Source: Cryobacterium sp. GrIS_2_6 | GTDB taxonomy: Bacteria; Actinomycetota; Actinomycetes; Actinomycetales; Microbacteriaceae | Length of the DNA: 64,000 nucleotides | NCBI RefSeq assembly: GCF_035984545.1 | Contig: NZ_JAXCHP010000001.1 | Coordinates: 2,294,001-2,358,000, forward strand | Direction: 5' to 3' | Shown: in pieces, positions 16,609 through 25,635 of the stretch | Layout of the letters: every line of letters starts with the position of its first letter | How positions within the stretch are numbered: position 1 is the first letter of the stretch | Translations under genes and position numbers: made by a program | The notes under the pieces: generated by a model | Seen by the model: the letters and a program-made list of their open reading frames with translations, nothing else | Told to the model about the DNA's origin: nothing | Databases searched by the model: none

Positions 16609-17999
16609 GAAGACGGCTCCTTTGTGCTGAGGTCGATCTTCGGCGCTGGGCTGCTGGAGTCGTTCGGTGGTGCCGTCGGCGGCGGCCAGGCCCCCGAGGT
16701 GTTCGCCTCGAGGAGGATGCGGCGATCGGCTGCAACGGTGATCCGCTTGAGGTCGCGGCCGGATGCCGCGACGACCCGCTGCTGCTGGGTACGGGACAGG
16801 TCGCCCGGCCCCTTGCCACCGATGAGGCGGGCGATCGCGAACAGGGCGAGCACGAGCAGGATCAGCACGGCCGCCGCCCCGAAACCACGGGCGATCATGT
16901 TGGGCTCGGGGGACTTGACGAAGTCGAAGACCTGCAACGGCAACGAGATCATCGGTCCCTCGAAGGGGTTGAGGTTGACGACGGCAGTGACTCCGGACGT
17001 GAGCAACACCGGGCTGGTCTCGCCGATGCCGCGGGCGGTGCCGAGGATGACGGCGGTCGCGAGCCCGGGGCGGGCGGTCGGCAGCACGACGTGCCAGACC
17101 GTGCGCCAGCGCGTGGACCCGAGCGCGTACGCGGCTTCGCGCAGGTTTCCCGCGACGAGACGGAGGACGATGTCGGAGGCGCGGATCACGATCGGGAGCA
17201 TCATCACCGTGATGGCCATCGAGGCGGCGAACCCGCTTCTCTGGTGGGTGATCAGCACGATGATCGCCGAGTAGACGAAGAGGCCGGCGACGATCGAGGG
17301 GAGCGCGGTCATCGCGTCCGAGATGGTGCGCACGAAGCGGGCGAACTTGCCGCCGACCTCGTTGAGGAACAGTGCCGTGAGGATGCCGAGCGGAACCGTG
17401 ACGATGAGCGCCATCGTGATCTGCATCAGGGTGCCGAGGATGGCGTGGAAGATTCCGCCGAGCTCGAGGCCGTCGAGCGGGCCGGCGAGCTCCATGCTGT
17501 CGGTGAAGAAGTTGAGGTGCGGCAGCGCTTCCTTGCCGCGCACGAGGGTGTACGCGACAACGAAGACGAGGGCGCCGAAGAGCAGCACGCCGGCACTCGA
17601 GAGCACCACCGACATGACCCGGTCCTTGACCTCCTGCCAGTCGCTCTTCAGGCTGACGAGCAGGGCGTAGAAGCCGATGAAGGCGATGAACGCCACGATC
17701 ACGAAGCCGACATAGCCGGAGAGCGGGCCGAACCAGCCGAACAGCAGCACGGCGACGGCCACGCCGGCCGCTGCCGCGCCGAGGATGTTGAACTGGTCGT
17801 CGACCCGGGCGGCGCGCATCCGGCGGCGCGGGCCGATCTCGATGCCGACCGAGGAGGGGATGGTCGTGGTGTGCCGGACCGCTGCGGCCTGCAGTTCGAG
17901 TTCGGCCTCGAGCTCGACGGCGGTCTCGGTCATCACGAGGGTCGAGGGGCCGGCGGAGGCCGCGGGATCCGTCGCGTAGGTCGTGTGCGCGCTGGTCAT
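16605..17999 (-). CDS. pstA: phosphate ABC transporter permease
   Basis: 464-aa inner-membrane permease. The PstA core from ~170 holds six membrane segments and the EAA loop (LREAAYALGSTRWRTVWHVV). The N-terminal ~85 residues are hydrophilic, followed by two extra hydrophobic segments, so it is much longer than the usual ~300 aa. The C-terminal ~80 residues are a charged, Pro/Ser-rich cytoplasmic tail. The ATG at 17999 shares a base with the pstC stop (TGATG). It forms the membrane channel with PstC. Confidence 0.93.
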   Translation of the reverse strand: MTSAHTTYATDPAASAGPSTLVMTETAVELEAELELQAAAVRHTTTIPSSVGIEIGPRRRMRAARVDDQFNILGAAAAGVAVAVLLFGWFGPLSGYVGFVIVAFIAFIGFYALLVSLKSDWQEVKDRVMSVVLSSAGVLLFGALVFVVAYTLVRGKEALPHLNFFTDSMELAGPLDGLELGGIFHAILGTLMQITMALIVTVPLGILTALFLNEVGGKFARFVRTISDAMTALPSIVAGLFVYSAIIVLITHQRSGFAASMAITVMMLPIVIRASDIVLRLVAGNLREAAYALGSTRWRTVWHVVLPTARPGLATAVILGTARGIGETSPVLLTSGVTAVVNLNPFEGPMISLPLQVFDFVKSPEPNMIARGFGAAAVLILLVLALFAIARLIGGKGPGDLSRTQQQRVVAASGRDLKRITVAADRRILLEANTSGAWPPPTAPPNDSSSPAPKIDLSTKEPSS

Positions 18000-19084
18000 C
18001 AGTCGCTCTCCGCCCCGGAGCGGGACCGCGCCACGATCGACGAGGCCGTGAAGTTGATCACGAGGGTGATCAGGAACAGCACGAGGCCGGCGGCCATCAG
18101 CGCCGAGAGGCCGAAGGAGCTCGATTCGCCGTAGCGGAGCGCGATGAGCGCCGACACCGAGTTCGTGCCGGTCTTGAGCACCTCCCAGTTGATCGTGAAG
18201 ATCGGGGAGATGATCATGTAGACGGCGATGGTCTCGCCGAGGGCGCGGCCGAGGCCGAGCATGGTGCCGCCGATGATGCCACCGCGGCCGAAGGGCAGCA
18301 CCACGGACGTGATCATGCCCCACCGGGTCGAGCCGAGCGCGAAAGCCGCCTCGCGTTCACCGATCGGCGCCTGGGAGAAGGCTTCGCGCATCACCGAGGT
18401 CTGGGTGGGCACGACCATGAGGCCGACCACGATTCCGGCGATGAAGGCCGAGGAGGTGAAGGCGCTTGCCTCGGTGAGGGCCTGGCCCGTCGCATCCGTC
18501 ACGCTGAAGAACGGGATCCAGCCGAAGTAGGTGGAGATCCAGGTAGCGACCGGGATGACGTTCGCCTGGAGGAAGAACACCCCCCAGAGACCGAACACCA
18601 CGCTCGGAACGGCGGCCATCAGGTCGACGAGGGTGACGAGCGTGGACTTGAGTCGCCCCTGGGCGACCTCGGAGATGAGCAGCGCCGTGCCGAGGGCGAG
18701 GGGCACCGCGACGCACATTGCGATCACGGCGATCGTGATGGTGCCGAAGAGAACGGATGCGATACCGAACTTCTTCGTTTCCGGCGACCAGTCCTGCTCG
18801 AAGAGGAAGTTGAACCCAGCGACCCCGAGGGCGTCGCCGGCGCGCAGTGAGAGGAAGACACCGACCGCGAGCATGATCAGCACGGTGATCGTGCCCGCGC
18901 TGAACGCGACCGAGCGGAACACCGAGTCGGAGATCGACGGGCGGGAGACCAGGGAGCGCCGCGGCCGGGAGTCGGGGTTCGACGGGTCGAAAACGGCCGG
19001 GTCTGTCCCGAAGGCGTCGCCCAGGGGCGAGTCGCCCAGGGGCGAGTCGCCCAGGGGCGGCGAGACGAGGCTCGAAATCGGCAT
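17999..19084 (-). CDS. pstC: phosphate ABC transporter permease
   Basis: 361-aa permease, first gene of the operon. Six membrane segments follow a ~55-residue N-terminal extension with three PLGDS-type repeats. The EAA loop reads EREAAFALGSTRWGMITSV, and the conserved LGRALGETIAV is present. The ATG at 19084 (MPISSLVS) with AAGGAC upstream is preferred to the longer reading frame. PhoP-box-like motifs lie upstream. Confidence 0.93.
   Translation of the reverse strand: MPISSLVSPPLGDSPLGDSPLGDAFGTDPAVFDPSNPDSRPRRSLVSRPSISDSVFRSVAFSAGTITVLIMLAVGVFLSLRAGDALGVAGFNFLFEQDWSPETKKFGIASVLFGTITIAVIAMCVAVPLALGTALLISEVAQGRLKSTLVTLVDLMAAVPSVVFGLWGVFFLQANVIPVATWISTYFGWIPFFSVTDATGQALTEASAFTSSAFIAGIVVGLMVVPTQTSVMREAFSQAPIGEREAAFALGSTRWGMITSVVLPFGRGGIIGGTMLGLGRALGETIAVYMIISPIFTINWEVLKTGTNSVSALIALRYGESSSFGLSALMAAGLVLFLITLVINFTASSIVARSRSGAESD
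19016..19060. repeat. 15-bp tandem repeat in pstC
   Basis: GTCGCCCAGGGGCGA is repeated three times head to tail (last copy with one change), encoding three PLGDS-type units in the N-terminus of PstC. Copy number may vary between strains. Confidence 0.85.
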
Positions 19085-19112
19085 GGCTGTCCTTGGAAAA
19101 GACTCGGGAGGG

Positions 19113-19171
19113 GGTGAACGCACGGGTGGGGGTAACGCGTCCGAAACATATGTTCGGGGCGGTTGGTGAAC
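19113..19171 (-). promoter_or_regulatory. pst operon promoter region with PhoP-like motifs
   Basis: On the minus strand GTTCACC occurs at 19165-19171 and at 19113-19119, resembling the 7-bp core of actinobacterial PhoP boxes. Between them TATGTT (19145-19150) is a candidate -10, inside the palindrome AACATATGTT. The first motif lies where a -35 would be, as at known Pho promoters. Phosphate control is inferred. Confidence 0.5.
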
Positions 19172-19241
19172 GATTGGCGTCGATTTCTCAACCGAGATAT
19201 GGACGCCGCGTGGAGAGTTGTGGCGGTCGATTCGGGCGCCG

Positions 19242-21278
19242 TCAGCCCCCGGCCGTCTGCGTCGGAGCGGGGGTCGGTGTCGGGCCCGGCGGGGGCGTCG
19301 ACGTGGCGGTGGGGGTGGCCGATGGCTCGGGTACCGCGGACAGGGTGAGGGTGATGGAGGTGCCGAGGCGCAGGGTTTTCTGACCAGACGGGGCGACCGC
19401 GATCACGGTTCCCGGCGTCGCGGCGGGGTCGGGCCTCGAGTCGGTGAGGACCAGGAATCCCGCGTTCTCGAGGGCGGCGATCGCCTCGGCCTTGCTGAGA
19501 CCGACGGTGTCCGGAACCGTGTTCGAGCCGGAGGCCACGGTGAGGTCGACCGGGTCTCCCGGGTTCAGGAAGGTTCCGGCCACCGGGCTGACGCCGAGCA
19601 CCGTGTCGAGGGGGCGCCCCGAGTCCTGGAGTGTGAGTGCGCCGAGGCGGAGCCCGAGAGCGGCGAGCGCGGCCCGTGCCCCGTCGAGGGTCATCACGGA
19701 GACCTCCGGCACCCGGATGGTCTTCGGCGCCGCCGTGGCGTGGGCGGTGATCATCGGCCCGGCGGTGGCGCTCGCGGGCGCGGGCGTGCTGCTCGTGACG
19801 GCCACCGACGTCGGCGCCGCGCCGCCGGCAGCGAGGACCCAGGCGAAGACTCCCCCGATCACGAGGATCATCGAGACGGCCCAGAGCCCGCCGCCGCGAC
19901 GGCGGCTGCGGCCGCTGCGCACCCAGGCCGGGTTATCCGGCGGGACGACGACGGCGGCGGATGCCGTGCCCGCGCGGGCGTTTCCGGTCGCGTGCACGAT
20001 CGTGGCCGGGGCGGGAACGGCGGCCGGGACCGGGTGCGGAACAGGCACAGGATCCGGGACCGGGACCGCACCGAGCACCATCGTGCGCTCGGCGAGCTCC
20101 GCGAGGTCGCCCGGCCGGAACAGTCCCGTGGTGTCGTCCGAGGGCAAGACGCGACCGCCGCCGGGCAGGGCCACCTCGGGCGGGGCCGCGGCGCGACCCG
20201 GCACTCCCCCGGCCCCAATGCGGTCCAGGGCCGCGTCGACGGCCGCGCCCATCGCCGCGGCGGAGGGGAACCGGGCGTCCGGGTCCTTGAGGAGCGCCTT
20301 GACGACGAGCCGGTCGACACTCCGCGGGATGCCGGAGTGCTGCACCGACGGCACCGGCGGCGGCGACTGCACGTGGGCGCGCATCACCGCGGCGACGGAA
20401 TCCCGGACGAACGGCGGCCGTGCGGTGAGCGCGAAGTACAACACCCCGCCGAGCTGGTACACGTCGCCGCGTTCGTCGACGGCGTCGCCCCGCGCCTGCT
20501 CCGGCGACATGTAGTTCACGCTCCCGAGCACGCTCTGCACGGCCGGGATTTCCTGCGTTGTCGCATCGGGTGCGCTGCGGAGGACGTCGGTGCCGAGGGC
20601 GGGGCGACCTGCGGCATCCGCGAGGCCGAAGTCGAGCAGGCGCACTCCGGCGATGCCGACGTGACCGGCCGGGTCCGGGTCGACCATGATGTTGGCCGGG
20701 GAGACGTCGCGGTGGACCAGGCCGATGTCGTGCGCGGCCTCGAGGGCGCGCAGCACCGCGGACGCGACGGTGAGCGCCTGCCCGACGGGCAGCGCCCCGC
20801 GATGCTCGACGTACTCGGCGAGGCTGATCCCCGGCGCGCGGTCGAGCGCGATCCAGGCCTGCGGCTCCTCGGCGTTCGCGCCTGCGTCTGCGTCTGCGCT
20901 TGTGCCGGTGCCGGTGCCGGCGGTCCCGGCGCCGGGACCCCGGCCGTGACCGGTGTGGTGCACGCCGACGCCGAGCACCGCGACGATGTTCGGGTGCCGC
21001 AATACGGCCGCGCCCCTGGCCTCCGCAAAGAACGCTTCCCTGGCCCGGTCGGAGCGGGACAGGTGCGGGTGCAGGATCTTGAGGGCGATCTCGGTGACGG
21101 CCCCCTCCCCTGCCTGCGTGTCCACGGCGGAGAAAACGGATGCCGACCCGCCCGTCCCGAGGAGTTCGCCGAGCCGGTAGCGGCCCGAGATCAGCCCTTC
21201 GCCAGCGCCTCCGGTGCGCCGGCCTGCCGGCGCACCGGAGGCATCCGTCGTCTCAGCGGGATCGATCGCCCCTGTCAC
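19242..21278 (-). CDS. transmembrane Ser/Thr protein kinase with PASTA domains (PknB-like)
   Basis: 678 aa. Kinase domain ~33-300: Gly-rich loop LGTGGSASVF, catalytic Lys67 (IALKIL), catalytic loop HRDVSPANIM, DFGLA and YMSPEQARG. A Pro/Val-rich linker, a membrane helix (~LWAVSMILVIGGVFAWVLAAGG) and two extracellular PASTA repeats follow (VPEVSVMTLDGARAALAALG and VPDTVGLSKAEAIAALENAG). Only two PASTA units are seen, against three to four in typical PknB. A His/Gly/Ala-rich insert of ~25 residues lies in the N-lobe. GTG at 21278 follows the transglycosylase stop by 7 nt. PASTA kinases sense cell-wall fragments. Confidence 0.9.
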   Translation of the reverse strand: MTGAIDPAETTDASGAPAGRRTGGAGEGLISGRYRLGELLGTGGSASVFSAVDTQAGEGAVTEIALKILHPHLSRSDRAREAFFAEARGAAVLRHPNIVAVLGVGVHHTGHGRGPGAGTAGTGTGTSADADAGANAEEPQAWIALDRAPGISLAEYVEHRGALPVGQALTVASAVLRALEAAHDIGLVHRDVSPANIMVDPDPAGHVGIAGVRLLDFGLADAAGRPALGTDVLRSAPDATTQEIPAVQSVLGSVNYMSPEQARGDAVDERGDVYQLGGVLYFALTARPPFVRDSVAAVMRAHVQSPPPVPSVQHSGIPRSVDRLVVKALLKDPDARFPSAAAMGAAVDAALDRIGAGGVPGRAAAPPEVALPGGGRVLPSDDTTGLFRPGDLAELAERTMVLGAVPVPDPVPVPHPVPAAVPAPATIVHATGNARAGTASAAVVVPPDNPAWVRSGRSRRRGGGLWAVSMILVIGGVFAWVLAAGGAAPTSVAVTSSTPAPASATAGPMITAHATAAPKTIRVPEVSVMTLDGARAALAALGLRLGALTLQDSGRPLDTVLGVSPVAGTFLNPGDPVDLTVASGSNTVPDTVGLSKAEAIAALENAGFLVLTDSRPDPAATPGTVIAVAPSGQKTLRLGTSITLTLSAVPEPSATPTATSTPPPGPTPTPAPTQTAGG

Positions 21279-21285
21279 GCCAGTG

Positions 21286-22161
21286 CTACTTCGCCCGGGC
21301 GGCGTAGGTGTTCGCGTACCCGGCCACGGCGGTGACATAGGAGTCGACGTGGTTGTATCCGAAGATGGCCGCGCGCCAGCGGTCGGGCAGCGCGAGGTCG
21401 CCGTAGTTGCACAGGTAGCGCCCGGCCGCGAGGGCGGCGTCGTCGATCTGCTGCGGGTCGTTGACACCGTCCCGGTTACCGTCGGCGCCCCAGCGCTGCC
21501 AGGTCGCGGGGATGAACTGCAGCGGGCCGACCGCACGGTCCCACGCCGCACTGCCATCCCAGGCGCCGCCGTCGGTGTCGCTCATCGCTGCGAAGTCAGA
21601 GCCGTCGAGGGCCGGACCGAAGATGCCGGGCCGGGCGGTACCGTCGGTACCGAGCGCCGAGCCCGCGTGGGTGCCGTGCCCGGACTCGATGTTGCCGAGG
21701 CCGGCGAGGGTGCTCCAGCCGAGTCGGCAGCCGGGCTGTTCGGCGGCGAGGGCGAGCGCGGCACCCGCATAGCCGAGCATGGCCCGCCGCGGGATGCCGG
21801 TGGCCGCAGCCACGCGGGCAGCCCAGTCCGCATCCACGAGCGCAGCGTTCCCGGTGAGCAGCGCGGTTTCCCCGCTCGACGCGAGGGACGAGCCCGCGCC
21901 GGCGCCAGCGGCAGACTGGTCGGCCGCCGGAGCGAGAGTCGCGGGAGTCGCGGGTGTCACGGTCACGGTCGCTGTGGCATCCGCTGCCGTGGGAACGGAG
22001 GGAACAGCGTCGGCGGCCACGGCCGCCACGCTCGCCCGGATGCCCTCCGGTGCGGTGAAGCCGGGTACGAGCCAGCCGAAGACGACCCAGCAGAGCAGCC
22101 CGGCGGTCGCTGCGGCACCGATCCAGCCGCGCAGGCCGCGCAGCCGTGTGCCGCTCACCAC
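21286..22161 (-). CDS. lytic transglycosylase-like (SLT/MltB-type) secreted protein
   Basis: 291 aa. One N-terminal membrane segment (WIGAAATAGLLCWVVFGWLV), an Ala/Thr/Val-rich spacer to ~115, then a lysozyme-like domain with LAGLGNIESGHGTHAG holding the catalytic Glu. VGPLQFIPATWQRWGADGN, DPQQIDDAALAAGRYLC and IFGYNHVDSYV complete the domain and are typical of actinobacterial membrane-bound murein transglycosylases. GTG at 22161 or 22158 overlaps the upstream stop. It cleaves peptidoglycan glycan strands at the membrane surface. Confidence 0.88.
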   Translation of the reverse strand: MVSGTRLRGLRGWIGAAATAGLLCWVVFGWLVPGFTAPEGIRASVAAVAADAVPSVPTAADATATVTVTPATPATLAPAADQSAAGAGAGSSLASSGETALLTGNAALVDADWAARVAAATGIPRRAMLGYAGAALALAAEQPGCRLGWSTLAGLGNIESGHGTHAGSALGTDGTARPGIFGPALDGSDFAAMSDTDGGAWDGSAAWDRAVGPLQFIPATWQRWGADGNRDGVNDPQQIDDAALAAGRYLCNYGDLALPDRWRAAIFGYNHVDSYVTAVAGYANTYAARAK

Positions 22162-22754
22162 GCCTGGGCCCGTTCGGCCTCGCTGAGCACCCGGCTGCCC
22201 CGACGGCCGGCCTCGGTCGCGTGGCGGGCGTCTTCGGCGACGAGCGCGACGCGGAAGGCTTCGATCGTGCCGGCGGCGGCTTCCCGGCTCGCGGAGGCGG
22301 CGCCGTACCAGCGTCCCGCCGTCATCACGATGCGTTCACCGATGGTGACCACCCAGCCATGGGTACCGCCCGACGGCCCGGTGACGACGGTCGCGACCAT
22401 CGCGTCGCACTGGTCCTTGAGTTCGAGGACGTGCGCCCGCGCGCCGGCGAACGAGCCGTAGACCGAGGAGCTGCGGCCGAGCTCGCGGCTGTTCGAGGCG
22501 AGCAGCCGCCAGATGCCGGAGTGGCCGGAGTCGGCGACGGTGGCGAGGCCACGGGAGCGATCCCGGCCCTCGGCCACCCGGTCGGTCGTTCCGGTGCGGG
22601 CGAGTTCGCCGGTTCGGGCGAGTCCGCTGACGCGGGCGACGTCGCCGCCGCGGGCACCGGACTGAACGCTCTCCCGGAAGGCGACCCAGCCCTGCAGGCG
22701 CGGGTCCGCGTTGGAGCGGAAGGCCGAGAAGACCACACTTGGGCGGGGCGACAC
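22155..22754 (-). CDS. hypothetical protein, possible YegP/DUF1508-like fold
   Basis: 199 aa, soluble, no signal peptide. The C-terminal half has two short similar blocks (SGIWRLLASNSRELGRSS with VYGSFAGARAHVLELKD, and THGWVVTIGERIVMTAGR with YGAASASREAAAGTIEAF). They recall the beta-beta-beta-alpha repeats of YegP/DUF1508 proteins; I am not certain. GTG at 22754 is chosen because GGAG lies 9 nt upstream; an in-frame TTG at 22778 is weaker. First gene of the unit that ends with the kinase. Confidence 0.6.
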   Translation of the reverse strand: MSPRPSVVFSAFRSNADPRLQGWVAFRESVQSGARGGDVARVSGLARTGELARTGTTDRVAEGRDRSRGLATVADSGHSGIWRLLASNSRELGRSSSVYGSFAGARAHVLELKDQCDAMVATVVTGPSGGTHGWVVTIGERIVMTAGRWYGAASASREAAAGTIEAFRVALVAEDARHATEAGRRGSRVLSEAERAQAW

Positions 22755-22874
22755 AGCGACTCCAACGGCCTGAACCAAACAGCGACGGGTGCAGTCAAGA
22801 CTGTGTGCCGGCTCGGGTGGGCCGGCCCCGGCAATACTGTGCTGGCCTCAGGTGTCCGGCCCGGGAGTGTCACC

Positions 22875-22911
22875 TTGCCGGGGGGTGAACGGAAGCTGTC
22901 CGCCCCGGCAA
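22875..22911. terminator. hairpin after metI
   Basis: TTGCCGGGG (22875-22883) and CCCCGGCAA (22903-22911) can pair as a 9-bp stem. It lies just beyond the metI stop and upstream of the small unknown gene. There is no U-run, so it may not be an intrinsic terminator. Confidence 0.35.
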
Positions 22912-22926
22912 CAGTTTCGAGAAGAC

Positions 22927-23586
22927 CTAGCGGCGAAATGCCTTTCGCGCCAGCGTGTTCCCGAGGTACTGCACTAACTGAACGAGCACGATGATCAGCA
23001 GCACGGCAGCCCAGGTCACGATCGGGTTGAACTGGCGGTACCCGTAGAGCAGGGCGAAGTTACCGAGGCCGCCGCCACCGACGTACCCGGCGACCGCCGA
23101 CATGTCAACGAGCGCGACGAAGATGAACGTGTAGCCGAGGATCAGCGGACCGAGCGCCTCGGGCAGGAGCACGGTGAAGATGATCCGGGCCGTTCCGGCT
23201 CCCACGCTGCGGGCGGCCTCGATCACGCCGGGCGTCACGGTGAGCAGGTTCTGCTCGACGATACGGCCCATCGCGAAGGATGCCGCGAGCGAGATCGTGA
23301 AGATGATCGCGTTATTGCCGATTCCGGTTCCGACCACGAGCCGGGCGAGTGGCTGCGCGGCGGCGAGGAAAATGATGAACGGGATGGGCCGCACGAAGTT
23401 GACCAGCAGGTTCAGCACCACGAACACGGGTTTGTTGGCGAGCAGGCTGCCGCCGCGGGTCAGGTACAGGCCGAGGCCGACGATGAGGCCGCCGAGGCCG
23501 CCGAAGAACAGGGTGAGGCCGACGATGTAGAGCGTTTCCCCCGCGGCCTTCCAGAGCTGGGGCAGCAGTTCGATGAGGGATTCCAT
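22927..23586 (-). CDS. metI: methionine ABC transporter permease
   Basis: 219 aa with about five membrane segments. Typical MetI sequences include FVRPIPFIIFLAAAQPLARL, the EAA loop VIEAARSVGAGTARIIF and MSAVAGYVGGGGLGNFALLYGY. The ATG shares one base with the metN stop (TGATG). Channel of the MetNIQ importer for D/L-methionine. Confidence 0.95.
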   Translation of the reverse strand: MESLIELLPQLWKAAGETLYIVGLTLFFGGLGGLIVGLGLYLTRGGSLLANKPVFVVLNLLVNFVRPIPFIIFLAAAQPLARLVVGTGIGNNAIIFTISLAASFAMGRIVEQNLLTVTPGVIEAARSVGAGTARIIFTVLLPEALGPLILGYTFIFVALVDMSAVAGYVGGGGLGNFALLYGYRQFNPIVTWAAVLLIIVLVQLVQYLGNTLARKAFRR

Positions 23587-24653
23587 CAGCGCACCTCCGT
23601 GACGGTCGTGAGTGTTCTGATCCGATCGAGGACCGCATCGATGCGGTCGTCGGCGCTGCCGGCGGACGCCGTGCGGGCATCCGCCGCCGTGACGTCGCTG
23701 AGCGCGAGGGTGAGGTGCCCGAAGGAGCGGCCCTGCACCTCGTTGATGCCGCCGAAGACGACCTCGAAGGTGATGCCGGCGCGAGCCAGTTCGCCGAAGA
23801 CGCGGGCCTGGTCGACCGTGTTGTCGCGGAAGGCGAGGGACACGATCCGCCCGGGGTGGCGTCTGCGCAGCATGGCGAGCTCGTCAACGTTCGGGATGCC
23901 CTTGACGACGGTCGAGACGAACCTGGCGGATGCCGGCTGCTGCGGGTTCGAGAACACATCGAACACGTCACCGCGTTCGATGACCCGGCCCTGGTCCATC
24001 ACCGCGACCTTGCTCGCGATGGTCTGGATCACGTCCATCTCGTGGGTGATCACGATGATCGTCACACCGAATTCCCGGTTGACCCGGGTCAGCAGGTCGA
24101 GCACCTCGTGGGTCGTCTCGGGGTCGAGGGCGCTCGTGGCTTCGTCGGCGAGGAGGATGGCGGGCTGGCTCGCGAGGGCGCGGGCGATGCCGACGCGCTG
24201 CTTCTGGCCGCCGGAGAGCTGGTCGGGGTAGGCGCGCGCCTTGTCGGCAAGGCCGACGAAGTCGAGCATCTCGGCGACCCGCTTGACGCGTTCGGCCTTG
24301 GGCCGGTGCGCCACCTCGAGCGGATACGACACGTTGGCCGCGACGCTGCGCGAGCCGAGCAGGTTGAACTGCTGGAAGATCATGCCGATGCCGAGGCGTA
24401 CGCTGCGGAGCTCGCGCTCGGGCAGGCCGGCGATGTCCCGTCCGTTGATCAGGATCTCTCCGGACGTTGACCGTTCGAGCGCGTTCACGAGGCGCACGAG
24501 GGTGCTCTTGCCGGCTCCCGAGTAGCCGATGATCCCGTAGACGTCGCCGGCCTCGACGGCCAGGCTGACGTCATCGATCGCGACGACGTCGCTGCCGCCC
24601 TTTTCGTGGGGTGGGTAGATCTTGCTGACACCGCGCAATTCGACGATCGGCAT
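23586..24653 (-). CDS. metN: methionine ABC transporter ATP-binding protein
   Basis: 355 aa. Walker A GYSGAGKSTL, signature LSGGQKQRVGIARAL, Walker B ILLADEATSALDPETT and ITHEM. The C-terminal ~90 residues form the NIL/ACT-like regulatory domain (RIVSLAFRDNTVDQARVF), which in E. coli MetN binds methionine and inhibits transport. Downstream of metQ, upstream of metI. Confidence 0.95.
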   Translation of the reverse strand: MPIVELRGVSKIYPPHEKGGSDVVAIDDVSLAVEAGDVYGIIGYSGAGKSTLVRLVNALERSTSGEILINGRDIAGLPERELRSVRLGIGMIFQQFNLLGSRSVAANVSYPLEVAHRPKAERVKRVAEMLDFVGLADKARAYPDQLSGGQKQRVGIARALASQPAILLADEATSALDPETTHEVLDLLTRVNREFGVTIIVITHEMDVIQTIASKVAVMDQGRVIERGDVFDVFSNPQQPASARFVSTVVKGIPNVDELAMLRRRHPGRIVSLAFRDNTVDQARVFGELARAGITFEVVFGGINEVQGRSFGHLTLALSDVTAADARTASAGSADDRIDAVLDRIRTLTTVTEVR

Positions 24654-24735
24654 TCAACTCTCCTGGAATTCTCTGGTTTCACACCGGATGCCCGCCTCGC
24701 GAGTGCGAAGCGGGCATCCGGGCAACCGGGGGCGA

Positions 24736-25635
24736 CTACTTCTTGTTGGCCTTGGTGTCCGCGACGACCGTGGCGAGTGAGGAGACCAGGTCGGCGACCG
24801 GGGTCTTCACGAGAACACCGGAGCCGCCGGAGACGGCGAGCACGCCGTCCTGCACGGCCTGGGTGTCCTGATAGATCTGGACGAGCTTCTGGTAGGTCGC
24901 GTTGTCCTTGTCCGCGGCGCGGGCGACGAACACGTTGACGTAGGGAATGGCGGTCGGGTCGGCCGGGTCGTCCTTGGCGAGGGCGTCGGTGAACTTGAGT
25001 CCGGCCTTCTCGACGAAGTCGTTGTTGATGATCGCCCCGGCGACGTCAGGAAGCGAGGTCGCGGTGAGCGAAGCCTCGAGCGCGGTGACGGTGACCTTGG
25101 AGGCGGACGTGTCGATGTCGTCGAGGGTCGAGAAGATCGAGCCGCCGTCCTTGAGCGTGATGAGCTTGGCCGACTGGAGCACGAGGAGCGCGCGGGCCAG
25201 GTTGCTCGCGTCGTTCGGCACCGCGATGGCGTCGCCCTTCTGGATCTCGCTGACCTTCTTGTACTTCGTCGAGTACAGGCCGAGGGGGTAGATCGCCGTC
25301 GAGCCGATCGGGGTGAGGTCCGCGTTGCTCGCCGTGTTGTACTGCGCGAGGTAGACGAGGTGCTGGAACTGGTTGAGGTCGATCTCACCCGCGGTCAGCG
25401 CGGGGTTCGGCTGGTCGTATGCGGAGAAGTCGACGATCTCGACCTTGATTCCCGCATCGGCAGCGGCCTTCGTGTAGACGGCCCAGTACGGGTCGCTCGC
25501 GCCGACGACGCCGATCTTGACGGTCTTGTCGCTGCCGGCATCCGCCGTGCCCCCGGCGCACCCGGCGAGCAGGGCGAGGAGCGGGACGGTCGCGAGAGCC
25601 GCGAGCAAGCGCTTGGACAGAATTGACTTTTTCAC
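24736..25635 (-). CDS. metQ: methionine-binding lipoprotein
   Basis: 299 aa. Lipoprotein signal peptide with lipobox LLAGC, then a NlpA/MetQ-type binding domain: KIGVVGASDPYWAVYTKA, DLNQFQHLVYLAQYN, AIAVPNDASNLARALLVL and PYVNVFVAR. GTG at 25635 with AGGGG upstream is chosen; the longer frame upstream lacks a signal peptide. It delivers methionine to MetNI. Confidence 0.94.
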   Translation of the reverse strand: MKKSILSKRLLAALATVPLLALLAGCAGGTADAGSDKTVKIGVVGASDPYWAVYTKAAADAGIKVEIVDFSAYDQPNPALTAGEIDLNQFQHLVYLAQYNTASNADLTPIGSTAIYPLGLYSTKYKKVSEIQKGDAIAVPNDASNLARALLVLQSAKLITLKDGGSIFSTLDDIDTSASKVTVTALEASLTATSLPDVAGAIINNDFVEKAGLKFTDALAKDDPADPTAIPYVNVFVARAADKDNATYQKLVQIYQDTQAVQDGVLAVSGGSGVLVKTPVADLVSSLATVVADTKANKK

